Part shown: piece after piece, positions 19,052-32,214 of the stretch
Position numbering within the stretch: position 1 is the stretch's first letter
How the letters are laid out: each line of letters opens with the position of its first letter
From: Listeria goaensis
Lineage (GTDB): Bacteria > Bacillota > Bacilli > Lactobacillales > Listeriaceae
Length of the DNA stretch: 64,000 nt
Direction: 5' to 3'
Assembly (NCBI RefSeq): GCF_900186125.1
Contig: NZ_FYBQ01000001.1
Coordinates: 62,001 to 126,000 of the forward strand
Translations under genes and position numbers: made by a program
The notes under the pieces: model-generated
Told to the model about the DNA's origin: nothing
Databases searched by the model: none
What the model saw: the letters and a program-made list of their open reading frames with translations, nothing else

Positions 19052-19693
19052 ATGAATCAAAAAAATGTAGCTTTTTTAAAAATTTCATTAAGCATTTTCT
19101 TTGTTTTAATGGGCTGTTCAAATACAGCTGAATCTCTGAAGGGAGAGGAGAAGAAAAATGAAGAAAATGTTGTGAAATTTTATCCATCTATTGATAAGGC
19201 TACTGCAAATAATACCTTCTCGGTTGCTCTTGATAAAGATAGTTTGGGTGAGCAATTATTATCTTTAAAAGACGACAATCATCAAATCATATTTTTCAAA
19301 TCTTCTTATGAAAATAAAGATACGATAACAGTGTATAAATACCAATTAAAATTAGACTCAGGACAAGAACAGTATTCAAATCCAACAAATGCAACACAAA
19401 TTGTCTGGCAGGCGCAGCTGGATTCACAGAAAAAATCAAAACTATCAGATGTAGAAATGATTCAACTAGCCATTAAAATGAACAATCCAAAACAAACTTT
19501 TAATTTAAGTCCAGAAACTACGAAGTTACAATGGGGAATTTCTAAAGCAATAAATACACCAAAATTAAAAATAGACGGGCAAACCGCAACAAAAGTTATT
19601 CCAATTACTTTAGATGGTGACAATGTGTACTTCTGGTATTTTGAAAACCTTACAAGTGCGAATGCTCCTGATAGTATGGAGGTTACATTTTAA
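19052..19693 (+). CDS. Unrecognised lipoprotein
   Basis: A 213-residue protein that I do not recognise. The signal peptide ends in FVLMGC with Cys22 as lipidation site. A Lys/Glu/Asn-rich linker follows, then a mixed soluble domain with short beta-like segments (IIFFKSSYENKDTITVYKYQ and NVYFWYFENL). ATG 19052 follows GAAAAGAGG by seven bases. In-frame codons upstream precede this site. Base composition is more AT-rich than rluD and pyrR on either side, which hints at an accessory gene. No promoter is clear in the 150 bases upstream. Confidence 0.7.
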   Translation: MNQKNVAFLKISLSIFFVLMGCSNTAESLKGEEKKNEENVVKFYPSIDKATANNTFSVALDKDSLGEQLLSLKDDNHQIIFFKSSYENKDTITVYKYQLKLDSGQEQYSNPTNATQIVWQAQLDSQKKSKLSDVEMIQLAIKMNNPKQTFNLSPETTKLQWGISKAINTPKLKIDGQTATKVIPITLDGDNVYFWYFENLTSANAPDSMEVTF

Positions 19694-19943
19694 GCGAAAA
19701 GGAGTATCTTCCTTCTCCTTTCCAAATACACAAAAACAACAATTTAATTGCAAAATAAAAACCATTCTTTTCATCACCCAAAGAATGGTTTTTATATTTG
19801 TTTTGATACAACGCATCTTTTTTGGTTTTCGTTTTGCGTGTGGATAAGTCGAGTGTGTGGAAAGGACTGCGTTTTATTTCTGGGTTTAGGCGACCTTCGC
19901 GCACGAGCTTTTCACGCTGTTTTTTTGCTTTAGATTTAGCCAT
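19683..19943 (-). CDS. Small basic conserved protein with extended C-terminus
   Basis: An 86-residue protein beginning MAKSKAKKQREKLVREGRLN, a Lys/Arg-rich head found in small Bacillales proteins of unknown function. The AAGGAG site lies eight bases before ATG 19943. A GTG in frame at 19952 overlaps that site and is rejected. From memory such homologues end soon after a DG/NG-F segment, here KNGFYF. The remaining 18 or so hydrophobic and mixed residues read past that end through a terminator hairpin. Its last 11 bases overlap the 3' end of the convergent lipoprotein gene. Confidence 0.65.
   Translation of the reverse strand: MAKSKAKKQREKLVREGRLNPEIKRSPFHTLDLSTRKTKTKKDALYQNKYKNHSLGDEKNGFYFAIKLLFLCIWKGEGRYSFSLKM
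19757..19793. terminator. Bidirectional hairpin inside the 3' end of the small basic gene
   Basis: A 14-bp perfect stem AAAAACCATTCTTT with a nine-base loop and T-runs on both sides. It can end transcription from either convergent gene, but lies inside the minus-strand reading frame. Confidence 0.75.
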
Positions 19944-20010
19944 AAATGCCACTCCTTTACTTTATTCTTTCATCATTATAACATGAATTTATTTTTTTAG
20001 GTAAAAAGCA

Positions 20011-20733
<723 letters not shown>

Positions 20734-20749
20734 AACACTTTTTAAATGC

Positions 20750-20831
20750 AGTCCAGAGAGGCTAGCAAAGAGTGGAGTCGTAGAGCCAAACTCTACCTTT
20801 CTAACTCTTTGCCTAGCGCAGGGAGTTTTTT
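20750..20831 (+). promoter_or_regulatory. Second PyrR attenuator, between pyrR and pyrP
   Basis: AGTCCAGAGAGGCT recurs exactly at 20750-20763. A terminator stem ACTCTTTGC/GCAGGGAGT with a CTAGC loop and T-run follows (20804-20831). An alternative antiterminator can form from the middle segment, where GCAAAGAGT (20765-20773) can pair with AACTCTTTGC. Confidence 0.9.
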
Positions 20832-20850
20832 AATTAAAGGAGAGAAAAAA

Positions 20851-22122
20851 ATGTCAGAACAAATCGAAGCAAAGCCAGTACTTGATATACACGAAAAACC
20901 TACTTGGAATAAATGGATTGTTTTAAGTATTCAGCATCTATTTACGATGTTTGGCTCAACCATTTTTGTACCAAGTGTGACAGGAATGAATCCCGGCGTC
21001 GCCCTTGTATCGAGTGGGCTCGGGACACTCGCGTATTTAGCAATTACACGCGGCAAGATTCCCGCTTACTTAGGTTCCTCATTTGCATTCATTCAGCCAC
21101 TCACGATGTTTATGTTGGCAGATTCGCCGGGCTCGGTTATGGTCGGAACGTTTTCCGTCGGGGTCGTGTATGCGATTATTTCTTTAATTGTTTACTATGC
21201 AGGTGTTGAATGGATTCAAAAAGTCTTGCCGCCACTTGTAGTTGGACCAGTAATTATGGTTATCGGGCTTAGCCTTGCACCAAATGCTGCTGCTATGGCG
21301 ATGGGAACAAGTAGTGGTGGCGATTATAGCTTCCAGTCAGTTGCTGTTGCGCTGATTACGTTAATGGCCGCAGTGATTGCAATGATTGCTTTCAAAGGAT
21401 TTTTCGGACTGATTCCGATTTTATTCGGCTTCTTCGTTGGCTACCTTGTAAGCATTCCATTTGGTCTCGTTGATTTCTCACTTGTCAAACAAGCTAGTTT
21501 GTTCCAAATTCCAGATTTCACAATTCCATTTATTGATGCTGACCCGGTTGTAACGGCAACGGTCATCATTAGTATGGCGCCACTTGCATTCGTCACGATG
21601 GCTGAGCATATGGGGCACCAACTCGTTTTAAACAAAATTACGAACCGAAATTTCTTTAAAGATCCAGGGCTACATCGCTCGCTTATTGCGGACGGAACGG
21701 CTTCTGTTATTGCGTCGCTTATCGGTGGGCCTCCTGTTACGACATACGGGGAAAACATTGGTGTGCTTGCGATTACACGGGTTTATAGCGTCTTCGTCAT
21801 TGGCGGGGCGGCTGTGTTCGCTGTATTATTCGGCTTTATTGGCTACATCAACGCTATCATCACATCTGTACCGCAAGCTGTTCTAGGCGGGATTTCGTTC
21901 CTGTTATTCGGTGTTATCGCTTCAAGTGGGCTTAGAATGATGATTGACAACCAAATCGATTTAAATATTAACCGCAACTTAATTATTACTTCTGTCGTGC
22001 TCGTTATCGGCATCGGTGGCTTCTTCGTAGAAATCAATTCCGTGAAAATTACTGGAATGGCGATGGCAGCTGTCGTTGGGATTATTTTAAACTTAGTCAT
22101 TCCCGAGAAGAAACACGCGTAA
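20851..22122 (+). CDS. pyrP: Uracil permease PyrP
   Basis: A 423-residue NCS2-family uracil:proton symporter with about 14 membrane segments. Recognisable features are the early QHLFTMFGSTIFVPSVTGMNPGVAL, the substrate-site AEHMGHQLVLNKITNRNF and the GGPPVTTYGENIGVLAITRVYS signature. ATG 20851 follows AAAGGAGAG. In-frame codons upstream from 20746 belong to the attenuator. It is the second gene of the pyr operon. Confidence 0.94.
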   Translation: MSEQIEAKPVLDIHEKPTWNKWIVLSIQHLFTMFGSTIFVPSVTGMNPGVALVSSGLGTLAYLAITRGKIPAYLGSSFAFIQPLTMFMLADSPGSVMVGTFSVGVVYAIISLIVYYAGVEWIQKVLPPLVVGPVIMVIGLSLAPNAAAMAMGTSSGGDYSFQSVAVALITLMAAVIAMIAFKGFFGLIPILFGFFVGYLVSIPFGLVDFSLVKQASLFQIPDFTIPFIDADPVVTATVIISMAPLAFVTMAEHMGHQLVLNKITNRNFFKDPGLHRSLIADGTASVIASLIGGPPVTTYGENIGVLAITRVYSVFVIGGAAVFAVLFGFIGYINAIITSVPQAVLGGISFLLFGVIASSGLRMMIDNQIDLNINRNLIITSVVLVIGIGGFFVEINSVKITGMAMAAVVGIILNLVIPEKKHA

Positions 22123-22126
22123 ATGT

Positions 22127-22165
22127 AAGACCTCTTTTGGAAAAATCTAAAAGAGGTCTTTATAT
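22127..22165 (+). terminator. Hairpin between pyrP and pyrB without a PyrR site
   Basis: A 12-bp perfect stem AAGACCTCTTTT with a ten-base loop, followed by the weak tract TTTATAT. The pyrP-pyrB gap is only 70 bases and no AGTCCAGAGAGGCT loop is present. It may give partial termination inside the operon. Confidence 0.7.
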
Positions 22166-22192
22166 AGAAAAAATGGAAGGTGGCGTTATAAA

Positions 22193-23104
22193 ATGAAACA
22201 TCTTTTGACGATGGACGAACTAAGTAATGAAGAAATTGAAGGGCTTTTAAACCAAGCGGCTTTTTTTAAAAAAGAAGAAAAAACGAAATTCGAAAAAGAA
22301 GTCTACGCTGTCAATTTGTTTTTTGAACCGAGTACACGAACACATACAAGCTTTGAGATGGCTGAGAAAAAACTCGGCATGAACGTGTTAAGTTTTGAGC
22401 CTGGTGCCTCTAGCGTAACAAAAGGTGAGACGCTTTATGATACGGCTTTAACCATGCAAGCACTCGGGACGGACATCGCAATTATTCGCCACCCAGCTGA
22501 AAACTTCTTCGATGAATTACGCACGCTTGATATGGCCATTATAAACGGCGGTGACGGTTGCGGTGAGCATCCTAGCCAGTGCCTGCTCGATTTATTCACC
22601 ATTCGCGAACAATTTGGGTACTTCACCGGTTTGAAAGTCGGCATTGTCGGCGATATTTCCCACAGTCGCGTGGCGAATTCGAATATGAAAGTGCTCAAAC
22701 GACTTGGTGCTGACATTTATTTTGCCGGCCCAGATGAATGGTTCAACAATGAGCTAAGCGCGTTTGGACAGCATATGACGATGGATACGCTCGTTGAAAC
22801 GGTAGATGTTGTCATGCTGCTGCGCGTTCAACACGAGCGCCACGACGGCGAGGCGATTTTCCATAAAGAAACGTACCATCAAACATTTGGTTTGACGGAA
22901 GCGCGCGCAAATAAAATGGGTGAACAAGCGATTATCATGCACCCAAGCCCAGTTAATCGCGATGTGGAAATTGCAGATTCTTTAGTAGAGTCGGCCAAGT
23001 CGCGCATTATTGAACAGATGACAAACGGCGTTTATATGCGCATGGCAATTTTGGAAGCAGTTTTAAAAGAAAAAGAAGTGAGGGTGAAAACATGTACATT
23101 TTAA
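22193..23104 (+). CDS. pyrB: Aspartate carbamoyltransferase catalytic subunit
   Basis: A 303-residue enzyme that joins carbamoyl phosphate and aspartate to give carbamoyl aspartate, the second step of UMP synthesis. Carbamoyl-phosphate site [13 protein letters not shown], then [26 protein letters not shown] and the late [11 protein letters not shown] are intact. There is no pyrI regulatory subunit gene, as usual in Firmicutes. It overlaps pyrC by 13 bases. Confidence 0.95.
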   Translation: MKHLLTMDELSNEEIEGLLNQAAFFKKEEKTKFEKEVYAVNLFFEPSTRTHTSFEMAEKKLGMNVLSFEPGASSVTKGETLYDTALTMQALGTDIAIIRHPAENFFDELRTLDMAIINGGDGCGEHPSQCLLDLFTIREQFGYFTGLKVGIVGDISHSRVANSNMKVLKRLGADIYFAGPDEWFNNELSAFGQHMTMDTLVETVDVVMLLRVQHERHDGEAIFHKETYHQTFGLTEARANKMGEQAIIMHPSPVNRDVEIADSLVESAKSRIIEQMTNGVYMRMAILEAVLKEKEVRVKTCTF

Positions 23105-24369
23105 AAAACGGACAAATTTTAAACGAAAACGGGGAATTAACGAAGCAAGATATTTTAATAAGCGGCGACAAAATTGTGAAGATTGCTGAAAACATCACGG
23201 AAGAAACGGCGACAGTTATTGACGTCAAAGGGAAATTTGTTTCACCGGGGCTAATTGATGTCCATGTGCATCTGCGCGAACCAGGCGGGGAGCATAAGGA
23301 GACCATTGAAACCGGGACGAAAGCGGCAGCGAAAGGCGGCTACACGACGGTTTGCTCAATGCCAAATACGAAGCCAGTTCCAGATACGCCAGAAAAAATG
23401 GCTGCACTCGTCGAACGAATTCAGGAAACAGCGCGCGTTCGCGTTTTACCATATGGCTCGATTACGAAAGAACTTGGCACGGACGAGCTCGTTGATTTTT
23501 CGGGCTTAAAAAGCGCAGGAGCTTTTGCGTTTACCGATGACGGGGTTGGCGTTCAAACGGCTGGTACAATGTACGAAGCGATGAAGCGCGCGGCGAAGCT
23601 CGATATGGCGGTTGTCGCTCACTGCGAAGATAACTCGCTTGTCTACGGGGGAGTTGTCCATGACGGGAAGTTCGCGAAGGAATCGGGGTTAAAAGGGATT
23701 CCAAATATTGCGGAGTCCGTTCAAATTGCGCGTGACGTTTTGCTCGCCGAAGCAGCAGGGTGCCACTATCATGTCTGCCATATTTCAACTAAAGAATCGG
23801 TGCGTGTTGTGCGCGACGCAAAACGCGCTGGCATTCATGTGACGGCAGAAGTTTCACCGCATCACCTGCTACTAAATGAGGAGGACATTCCAGGCGATAT
23901 TGGCAATTGGAAAATGAATCCGCCACTTAGAAGTCGTGAGGATCAAAACGCGCTTTTAGAAGGGTTGCTTGACGGGACGATTGACTTTATCGCAACAGAC
24001 CACGCCCCGCATGCGGAAAGCGAAAAAAACGTGTCAATGGAGAAAGCCGCATTTGGCATTGTCGGACTTGAGACGGCGTTTCCGCTTCTGTACACGCATT
24101 TTGTGAAAAACGGGGACTGGACGCTCGCACAGCTTACGCGTTATATGGCGGAGAAACCAGCAGAGGTATTTAAGCTTTCGTACGGACATCTTGGTATCGG
24201 AGATGTTGCCGATATTGCGGTTATCGATTTAGACAAAGAAGAGGAAATTAATCCGGAGACGTTTTTATCGAAAGGAAGAAATACACCGTTTGGCGGCGTG
24301 AAATGTTTCGGATGGCCAGTTTTAACAATCGCACGTGGCGAAATCGTCTACACTTGGGGGGATAAATGA
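23092..24369 (+). CDS. pyrC: Dihydroorotase
   Basis: A 425-residue class I dihydroorotase, a zinc amidohydrolase closing carbamoyl aspartate to dihydroorotate. Metal-binding [12 protein letters not shown], the HCEDN and CHIST segments and FIATDHAPH are all present. ATG 23092 lies inside the end of pyrB. Its stop overlaps the carA start as ATGA, so the two are coupled. Confidence 0.95.
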   Translation: MYILKNGQILNENGELTKQDILISGDKIVKIAENITEETATVIDVKGKFVSPGLIDVHVHLREPGGEHKETIETGTKAAAKGGYTTVCSMPNTKPVPDTPEKMAALVERIQETARVRVLPYGSITKELGTDELVDFSGLKSAGAFAFTDDGVGVQTAGTMYEAMKRAAKLDMAVVAHCEDNSLVYGGVVHDGKFAKESGLKGIPNIAESVQIARDVLLAEAAGCHYHVCHISTKESVRVVRDAKRAGIHVTAEVSPHHLLLNEEDIPGDIGNWKMNPPLRSREDQNALLEGLLDGTIDFIATDHAPHAESEKNVSMEKAAFGIVGLETAFPLLYTHFVKNGDWTLAQLTRYMAEKPAEVFKLSYGHLGIGDVADIAVIDLDKEEEINPETFLSKGRNTPFGGVKCFGWPVLTIARGEIVYTWGDK

Positions 24370-25460
24370 TGAAAAGAATGTTAATGCTTGAAGATGGAAC
24401 TTATTTTATCGGCGATAAGATTGGCTCGGACAAGGAAACAATTGGTGAGGTCGTGTTTAACACGGGCATGACGGGCTACCAGGAAACGATTACCGATCCT
24501 TCTTACTACGGCCAGATGATTACCTTCACGTACCCGCTTGTTGGGAATTATGGCATCAATCGCGATGATTTCGAATCGATTCAACCTGTGGTTAAAGGGG
24601 TGATTGTCCGTGAAGCGGCTGATTTTGCTTCCAACTGGCGCGAACAAATGACGCTTGATGCATTTTTGAAGGAAAAAGACATTCCGGGTATTGCGGGAAT
24701 TGATACGCGTAAACTCACCAAAATGATTCGCAGCGTTGGAACATTAAAAGGCATTTTAGCCCCAGCTGATGCCGATAAAGAAAGCTTACTGCATCACTTG
24801 CGTTCTGTTAGGCTGCCCTCTGACCAAGTGAGTGAGGTGTCGTCTTCGAAGCCATTTGCGAGTCCGGGCGAGGGGAAACGCGTGGTGCTTGTCGATTACG
24901 GGGTGAAAGGTTCGATTTTAAAGGAATTAAATAAGCGCAATTGTCACGTGACAGTTGTGCCTTACGATACGACGGCTGCTGAAATTTTAAACATGCATCC
25001 TGACGGCGTGATGCTCTCAAATGGCCCTGGAGATCCAAAAGATGTGCCGGAAGCGAAGGATATGATTTTAGGCTTGCAAGGCAAGGTGCCGCTTTTCGGA
25101 ATCTGCCTAGGGCACCAATTGTTCGCACTCGCAAATGGCGCGGATACATTTAAAATGAAGTTCGGTCACCGCGGTGCCAATCACCCAGTGAAGGAGCTTG
25201 CTACGGGACGCGTCGATTTTACGGCACAAAACCATGGCTACTCGGTGGATGCAGATTCACTTTTGAAAACCGATTTAGCCGTGACGCATGTTGAATTAAA
25301 TGATGGCACAATTGAAGGTTTAAAACACCGCGATTATCCTGCTTACACCGTGCAATATCACCCAGAAGCGAACCCAGGACCAAGCGATGTTAATTACTTG
25401 TTTGACCAATTTATAGAAATGATGGATTTAGACCGGGAAGGACGGATGGATTATGCCTAA
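24366..25460 (+). CDS. carA: Carbamoyl-phosphate synthase small subunit (pyrimidine-type)
   Basis: A 364-residue glutamine amidotransferase subunit that delivers ammonia to CarB. The N-terminal CPSase domain includes [10 protein letters not shown]. The C-terminal class I GATase domain has SNGPGDP, catalytic Cys in GICLGHQL, and His-Glu in [10 protein letters not shown]. Its place in the pyr operon marks it as the pyrimidine-regulated enzyme (pyrAA). Either ATG 24366 or 24369 may be used. It overlaps carB by eight bases. Confidence 0.94.
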   Translation: MMKRMLMLEDGTYFIGDKIGSDKETIGEVVFNTGMTGYQETITDPSYYGQMITFTYPLVGNYGINRDDFESIQPVVKGVIVREAADFASNWREQMTLDAFLKEKDIPGIAGIDTRKLTKMIRSVGTLKGILAPADADKESLLHHLRSVRLPSDQVSEVSSSKPFASPGEGKRVVLVDYGVKGSILKELNKRNCHVTVVPYDTTAAEILNMHPDGVMLSNGPGDPKDVPEAKDMILGLQGKVPLFGICLGHQLFALANGADTFKMKFGHRGANHPVKELATGRVDFTAQNHGYSVDADSLLKTDLAVTHVELNDGTIEGLKHRDYPAYTVQYHPEANPGPSDVNYLFDQFIEMMDLDREGRMDYA

Positions 25461-28400
25461 ACGCGAGGATATTAAGACGATTTTAGTAATCGGTTCTGGC
25501 CCAATTGTAATCGGCCAAGCCGCAGAATTTGATTACGCAGGCACACAAGCTTGCTTGAGTTTAAAAGAGGAAGGTTATCGTGTCGTCTTAGTGAACTCAA
25601 ATCCAGCGACGATTATGACAGATGCTGAAATGGCAGACAAAGTATATATTGAACCAATCACACTCGACTTTGTGTCGCGCATCATTCGCAAAGAGCGTCC
25701 CGAAGCGATTTTACCAACACTTGGGGGGCAAACGGGTCTAAATATGGCAATGGAACTTGCTGGCGCCGGCATTTTAGATGAGATGAACGTGGAAGTACTC
25801 GGAACCGATTTAACGGCCATCAAAAAAGCGGAAGACCGCGAGGCGTTTCGTGACCTTATGAATGAACTAGGACAGCCTGTACCAGAAAGCGAAATCATTC
25901 ATGATTTAGAAGAAGCAAAAACTTTCGTAGCCCAAATTGGTTACCCCGTTATTGTTCGACCAGCTTATACGCTTGGCGGTTCAGGCGGCGGGATTTGTCA
26001 TGATGACGCGGAACTTGCAGAAATCGTCCAAAGTGGCTTAAAGCTAAGCCCAGTGACGCAGTGCCTACTCGAAAAAAGCATCGCTGGTTTCAAAGAAGTC
26101 GAATACGAAGTCATGCGCGATGCAAATGATAACGCGATGGTTGTCTGTAACATGGAAAACATGGACCCAGTCGGCATACATACAGGGGATTCCATCGTTG
26201 TTGCGCCAAGTCAGACGCTTTCAGACCGCGAATACCAACTGCTGCGAGACGTTTCGCTGAAAATCATTCGCGCCCTCGAAATTGAAGGCGGCTGTAATGT
26301 CCAGCTCGCACTCGACCCAGATAGCTACCAATATTACGTCATCGAAGTGAATCCGCGTGTTAGTCGCTCATCAGCACTCGCGTCAAAAGCAACCGGCTAT
26401 CCAATTGCAAAATTAGCCGCAAAAATTGCAGTCGGTCTCACACTAGATGAGATTAAAAATCCCGTAACCGGCACGACTTTCGCACATTTTGAACCAGCCC
26501 TCGATTACGTTGTCGCAAAAATCCCGCGTTTCCCGTTTGATAAATTTGAAAATGGCGACAGACGACTCGGCACACAAATGAAAGCAACCGGCGAAGTCAT
26601 GGCCATCGGTCGCACATGGGAAGAAGCGCTCCTAAAAGCCGCACGCTCCCTCGAAATCGGTGCTAGCCACGTGTATTTAGAAGAAGCAGAACAGGCAACA
26701 GCCGAGAAGCTCGAACAAAAAATTCGCTTCCCAGAGGACGACAGACTGTTTTTCTTGGCCGCTGCTCTTAGACGAGGGGAAACAATCGAGTCCCTTCACG
26801 AAAAAACAAAAATCGATCTTTTCTTCCTGTATAAATTAGAAAAAATCATTTCGCTTGAAACTAAATTAAAAGAGCAAAAAGGAGACCTCGAGGCGCTTTA
26901 TGAGGCGAAACGAATGGGCTTCTCCGACGCGTTTATTGCGGAGTTATGGGGAACAAGTGAGGCCGCGCTTTACGATTTGCGCAAACAAGAAAATCTGCTG
27001 CCAGTCTATAAAATGGTGGACACATGTGCCGCCGAATTCGCCTCTACGACACCGTATTTTTACAGCAGTTATGAAGAGGAAAACGAATCGATTCGCAGTG
27101 AGAAAGAAAAAGTCATCGTGCTCGGCTCCGGCCCGATTCGAATCGGCCAAGGTGTGGAATTCGACTACGCGACGGTGCATTCTGTTTGGGCCATTCAACA
27201 AGCTGGCTATGAAGCGATTATCATCAACAATAACCCTGAAACAGTTTCCACTGACTTTTCGATTTCCGACAAGCTGTATTTTGAACCGCTAACGCTAGAA
27301 GATGTTATGCACGTCATTGAAATCGAACAGCCACTAGGTGTCGTCGTGCAATTTGGCGGGCAGACAGCAATTAATTTGGCGGAAGGGCTAGCAGAACGCG
27401 GTGTTAAAATTTTAGGCACCAGCTTAGAAGACATCGACCGCGCCGAAAATCGCGACAAGTTTGAAAAGGCGCTTGAAATTTTGCAAATCCCGCAACCAGC
27501 CGGCAAAACGGCCACATCTGTGGACGGCGCGCTTGAAGTCGCAAAATCAATCGGCTATCCCGTTTTAGTTCGCCCGTCATACGTGCTAGGTGGACGTGCG
27601 ATGGAAATCGTCGAATCGGAAGAGGCATTAATCTATTATATGAACAACGCAGTGAAGGTGAATCCGAAACATCCAGTGCTTGTCGATCGCTACGTGCAAG
27701 GTCAGGAAGTAGAAGTCGATGCCATTAGCGACGGGAAAGATGTGCTTATTCCGGGAATTATGGAGCATATCGAACGTTCTGGTGTACACTCGGGCGATTC
27801 TATCGCAGTCTATCCGGCCCAAAGTTTAAACCAAAAAGTGAAGCAACAAATTACGGATTATACGACGAAACTTGCGACAGGACTTGGCATTATCGGCATG
27901 TTGAACATTCAATATGTAGTGAGCGGCGAAGAAGTTTTTGTCATTGAAGTGAATCCGCGTTCGAGTCGGACGGCGCCGTTTTTAAGTAAGATTACGGACA
28001 TTCCGATGGCAAATGTGGCAACGAAGGTAATTTTAGGGAAGAGCTTGAAGGAGCTTGGCTTTATGCCAGGACTTGCGCGCGAGAAGAAGGAAATTTTTGT
28101 AAAAGTACCCGTGTTCTCCTTCGCGAAATTGCGCAGCGTAGATACGTCACTTGGCCCAGAAATGAAATCAACGGGCGAAGTTATGGGGAAAGATGTGACG
28201 CTTGAAAAGGCGCTATATAAAGGTTTTGTAGCAAGTGGAACAAAAATGCATGACTACGGGACGGTGCTCCTAACAATTGCTGACCGCGATAAAAAAGAAG
28301 CCACTGCGCTAGCGGAACGTTTCAACACGATTGGCTTTACAATTATGGCAACTGCTGGAACAACGAAAGTGCTGGAAGAAGCTGGCATTCAAGTTTCCGA

Positions 28401-28638
28401 AGTGAAGAAAATTGGTGAAAATCATGAAACGCTTTTGGATTACATTCGGAACGGACAAATTACCCTTGTGGTGAATACGCTGACGAGTGGGAAAAGACCA
28501 GAACGTGACGGTTTCCAAATTCGCCGCGAATCGGTTGAAAATGGCATACCGGTTTGTACGTCACTTGATACGGCGGAAGCAATTTTACGCGTACTCGAAT
28601 CACGCTCATTTGAACTAGAAGCGATTCAGTCCGTTTAA
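25453..28638 (+). CDS. carB: Carbamoyl-phosphate synthase large subunit
   Basis: A 1061-residue enzyme, close to the usual length, that makes carbamoyl phosphate from bicarbonate, ammonia and two ATP. Two homologous halves are visible, each with an ATP-grasp domain. The first begins [19 protein letters not shown] and includes [12 protein letters not shown]. The second begins [19 protein letters not shown] and includes [14 protein letters not shown]-terminal MGS-like allosteric domain (from about residue 930) ends the protein. Middle gene of the pyr operon. Confidence 0.96.
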   Translation: MPKREDIKTILVIGSGPIVIGQAAEFDYAGTQACLSLKEEGYRVVLVNSNPATIMTDAEMADKVYIEPITLDFVSRIIRKERPEAILPTLGGQTGLNMAMELAGAGILDEMNVEVLGTDLTAIKKAEDREAFRDLMNELGQPVPESEIIHDLEEAKTFVAQIGYPVIVRPAYTLGGSGGGICHDDAELAEIVQSGLKLSPVTQCLLEKSIAGFKEVEYEVMRDANDNAMVVCNMENMDPVGIHTGDSIVVAPSQTLSDREYQLLRDVSLKIIRALEIEGGCNVQLALDPDSYQYYVIEVNPRVSRSSALASKATGYPIAKLAAKIAVGLTLDEIKNPVTGTTFAHFEPALDYVVAKIPRFPFDKFENGDRRLGTQMKATGEVMAIGRTWEEALLKAARSLEIGASHVYLEEAEQATAEKLEQKIRFPEDDRLFFLAAALRRGETIESLHEKTKIDLFFLYKLEKIISLETKLKEQKGDLEALYEAKRMGFSDAFIAELWGTSEAALYDLRKQENLLPVYKMVDTCAAEFASTTPYFYSSYEEENESIRSEKEKVIVLGSGPIRIGQGVEFDYATVHSVWAIQQAGYEAIIINNNPETVSTDFSISDKLYFEPLTLEDVMHVIEIEQPLGVVVQFGGQTAINLAEGLAERGVKILGTSLEDIDRAENRDKFEKALEILQIPQPAGKTATSVDGALEVAKSIGYPVLVRPSYVLGGRAMEIVESEEALIYYMNNAVKVNPKHPVLVDRYVQGQEVEVDAISDGKDVLIPGIMEHIERSGVHSGDSIAVYPAQSLNQKVKQQITDYTTKLATGLGIIGMLNIQYVVSGEEVFVIEVNPRSSRTAPFLSKITDIPMANVATKVILGKSLKELGFMPGLAREKKEIFVKVPVFSFAKLRSVDTSLGPEMKSTGEVMGKDVTLEKALYKGFVASGTKMHDYGTVLLTIADRDKKEATALAERFNTIGFTIMATAGTTKVLEEAGIQVSEVKKIGENHETLLDYIRNGQITLVVNTLTSGKRPERDGFQIRRESVENGIPVCTSLDTAEAILRVLESRSFELEAIQSV

Positions 28639-28656
28639 ACAGACGGGAGGAGAAAC

Positions 28657-31023
<2,367 letters not shown>

Positions 31024-31027
<4 letters not shown>

Positions 31028-31650
31028 TGGAAAAAAACACGGCAGAAGCACTATTAAAAATAAAGGCTGTCTTTTTACAGCCAAGTGACCCGTTTACATG
31101 GGCATCAGGTATGAAGTCACCGATTTATTGTGATAATCGTCTAACACTAGGATTTCCAAAAGTGCGCAAAATGATTGCGATGCACTTAGCTGAAAAAATT
31201 AAAGCTGAATTTCCAGACTGTGAAGTTGTTGCAGGAACGGCAACAGCAGGTATTCCACATGCTGCATGGGTAAGCGATTTACTCAACTTGCCGATGGTAT
31301 ATGTTCGCGGTGAAGCAAAAAAACATGGTAAAGGCAACCAAATTGAAGGACCAATCGAGCCCGGTCAAAAAGTTGTCGTCATCGAAGACCTTATTTCAAC
31401 TGGTGGAAGTTCGCTAAAAGCAGTAGAAGCCCTTGAAGCAGCCGGTTGCACTGTGCTCGGCATCGCCGCAATCTTTACATATGGCTTACCTGTTAGTGAA
31501 AAACGATTGCGCGAAGCACATATTAAACTCGTCACACTGACCAATTACGAAACACTAATTGATGTCGCAATTGAAGAAGGCTACGTCACAGAAAATGAGC
31601 GTCAAATTCTACAAGAATGGAATAAAAATCCAGAAGCATTTGGGAAATAA
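31024..31650 (+). CDS. pyrE: Orotate phosphoribosyltransferase
   Basis: A 208-residue enzyme joining orotate and PRPP to make OMP. The PRPP-binding motif [20 protein letters not shown] and the loop [16 protein letters not shown] are clear, with [13 protein letters not shown] near the start. ATG 31024 is chosen, overlapping the pyrF stop and placed eight bases after AGAGGAG. A GTG at 31015 abuts that site and is unlikely. Last gene of the operon. Confidence 0.95.
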
Positions 31651-31716
31651 ATAAGCATGGATCCAGTAAAAGCCATTTTTAAAATAGCTTTTACTGGATT
31701 CATGCTTATTTTTTAT
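31651..31716 (+). terminator. Very long terminator hairpin closing the pyr operon
   Basis: The two arms, 31651-31679 and 31682-31709, pair almost without error over nearly 29 bp, with one G-T pair and one C-A mismatch. A T-run follows. It is much longer than the other terminators here. Confidence 0.9.
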
Positions 31717-32214
31717 TTATGTCCTAAATCTTATACGATTGACAGGATTTTTGCTTCAATTTTCTTTTTTGCTTAAAAACAAAAATCTTAGGAGGGAATA
31801 TTTTTATAAGCAAAAACTATCACAAAACATATGAAATCCATAAATATAGATATATAATAAAAAATTATTGCCTTTGAAAAATTGTCACAAAAAAAGAATG
31901 AAACTGGGAAATTTACACAAATGGGAATCTTTATTCTTTGTTATACTTTGATAAGAAAATACAAATGAACTTAATTTGAAGAAAAGTCATAAAAACTAAA
32001 GAGATGAAAAAAATTAAATTATACAGGGATATAATTAAAAAAAAGAAAGATAATCTGATATGTATAGTCTCTTAGTTAAAAATCACTAGAATTAAATCTA
32101 AAAATATAGTTCAGAATTTTCGGTAAAGGATGTGAATATCTTAAAAATAATAGTTTGATATTCAAAATCAATCTATAAAGTTATACTAATTAATTTTTAA
32201 AAAGGAGAAAAAAT
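31717..32214. other. AT-rich non-coding stretch between pyrE and the LPXTG gene
   Basis: About 500 bases of low GC with no credible gene. An isolated AGGAGGG at about 31792 is not followed by a start codon in range. TATACT at 32182-32187 lies 21 bases after TTGATA (32155-32160), too far for a good promoter, though it is the best candidate for the LPXTG gene. It marks the join between two conserved chromosomal blocks. Confidence 0.6.

Noticed and set aside
26944-27201. Open frames on the opposite strand of carB and other large genes
   Set aside because: They are shadows of strong coding frames without ribosome sites or recognisable domains.
31739-31800. Promoter and small gene after the pyr terminator (TTGACA and AGGAGGG)
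   Set aside because: No matching -10 at proper spacing and no start codon at a proper distance from the AGGAGGG.
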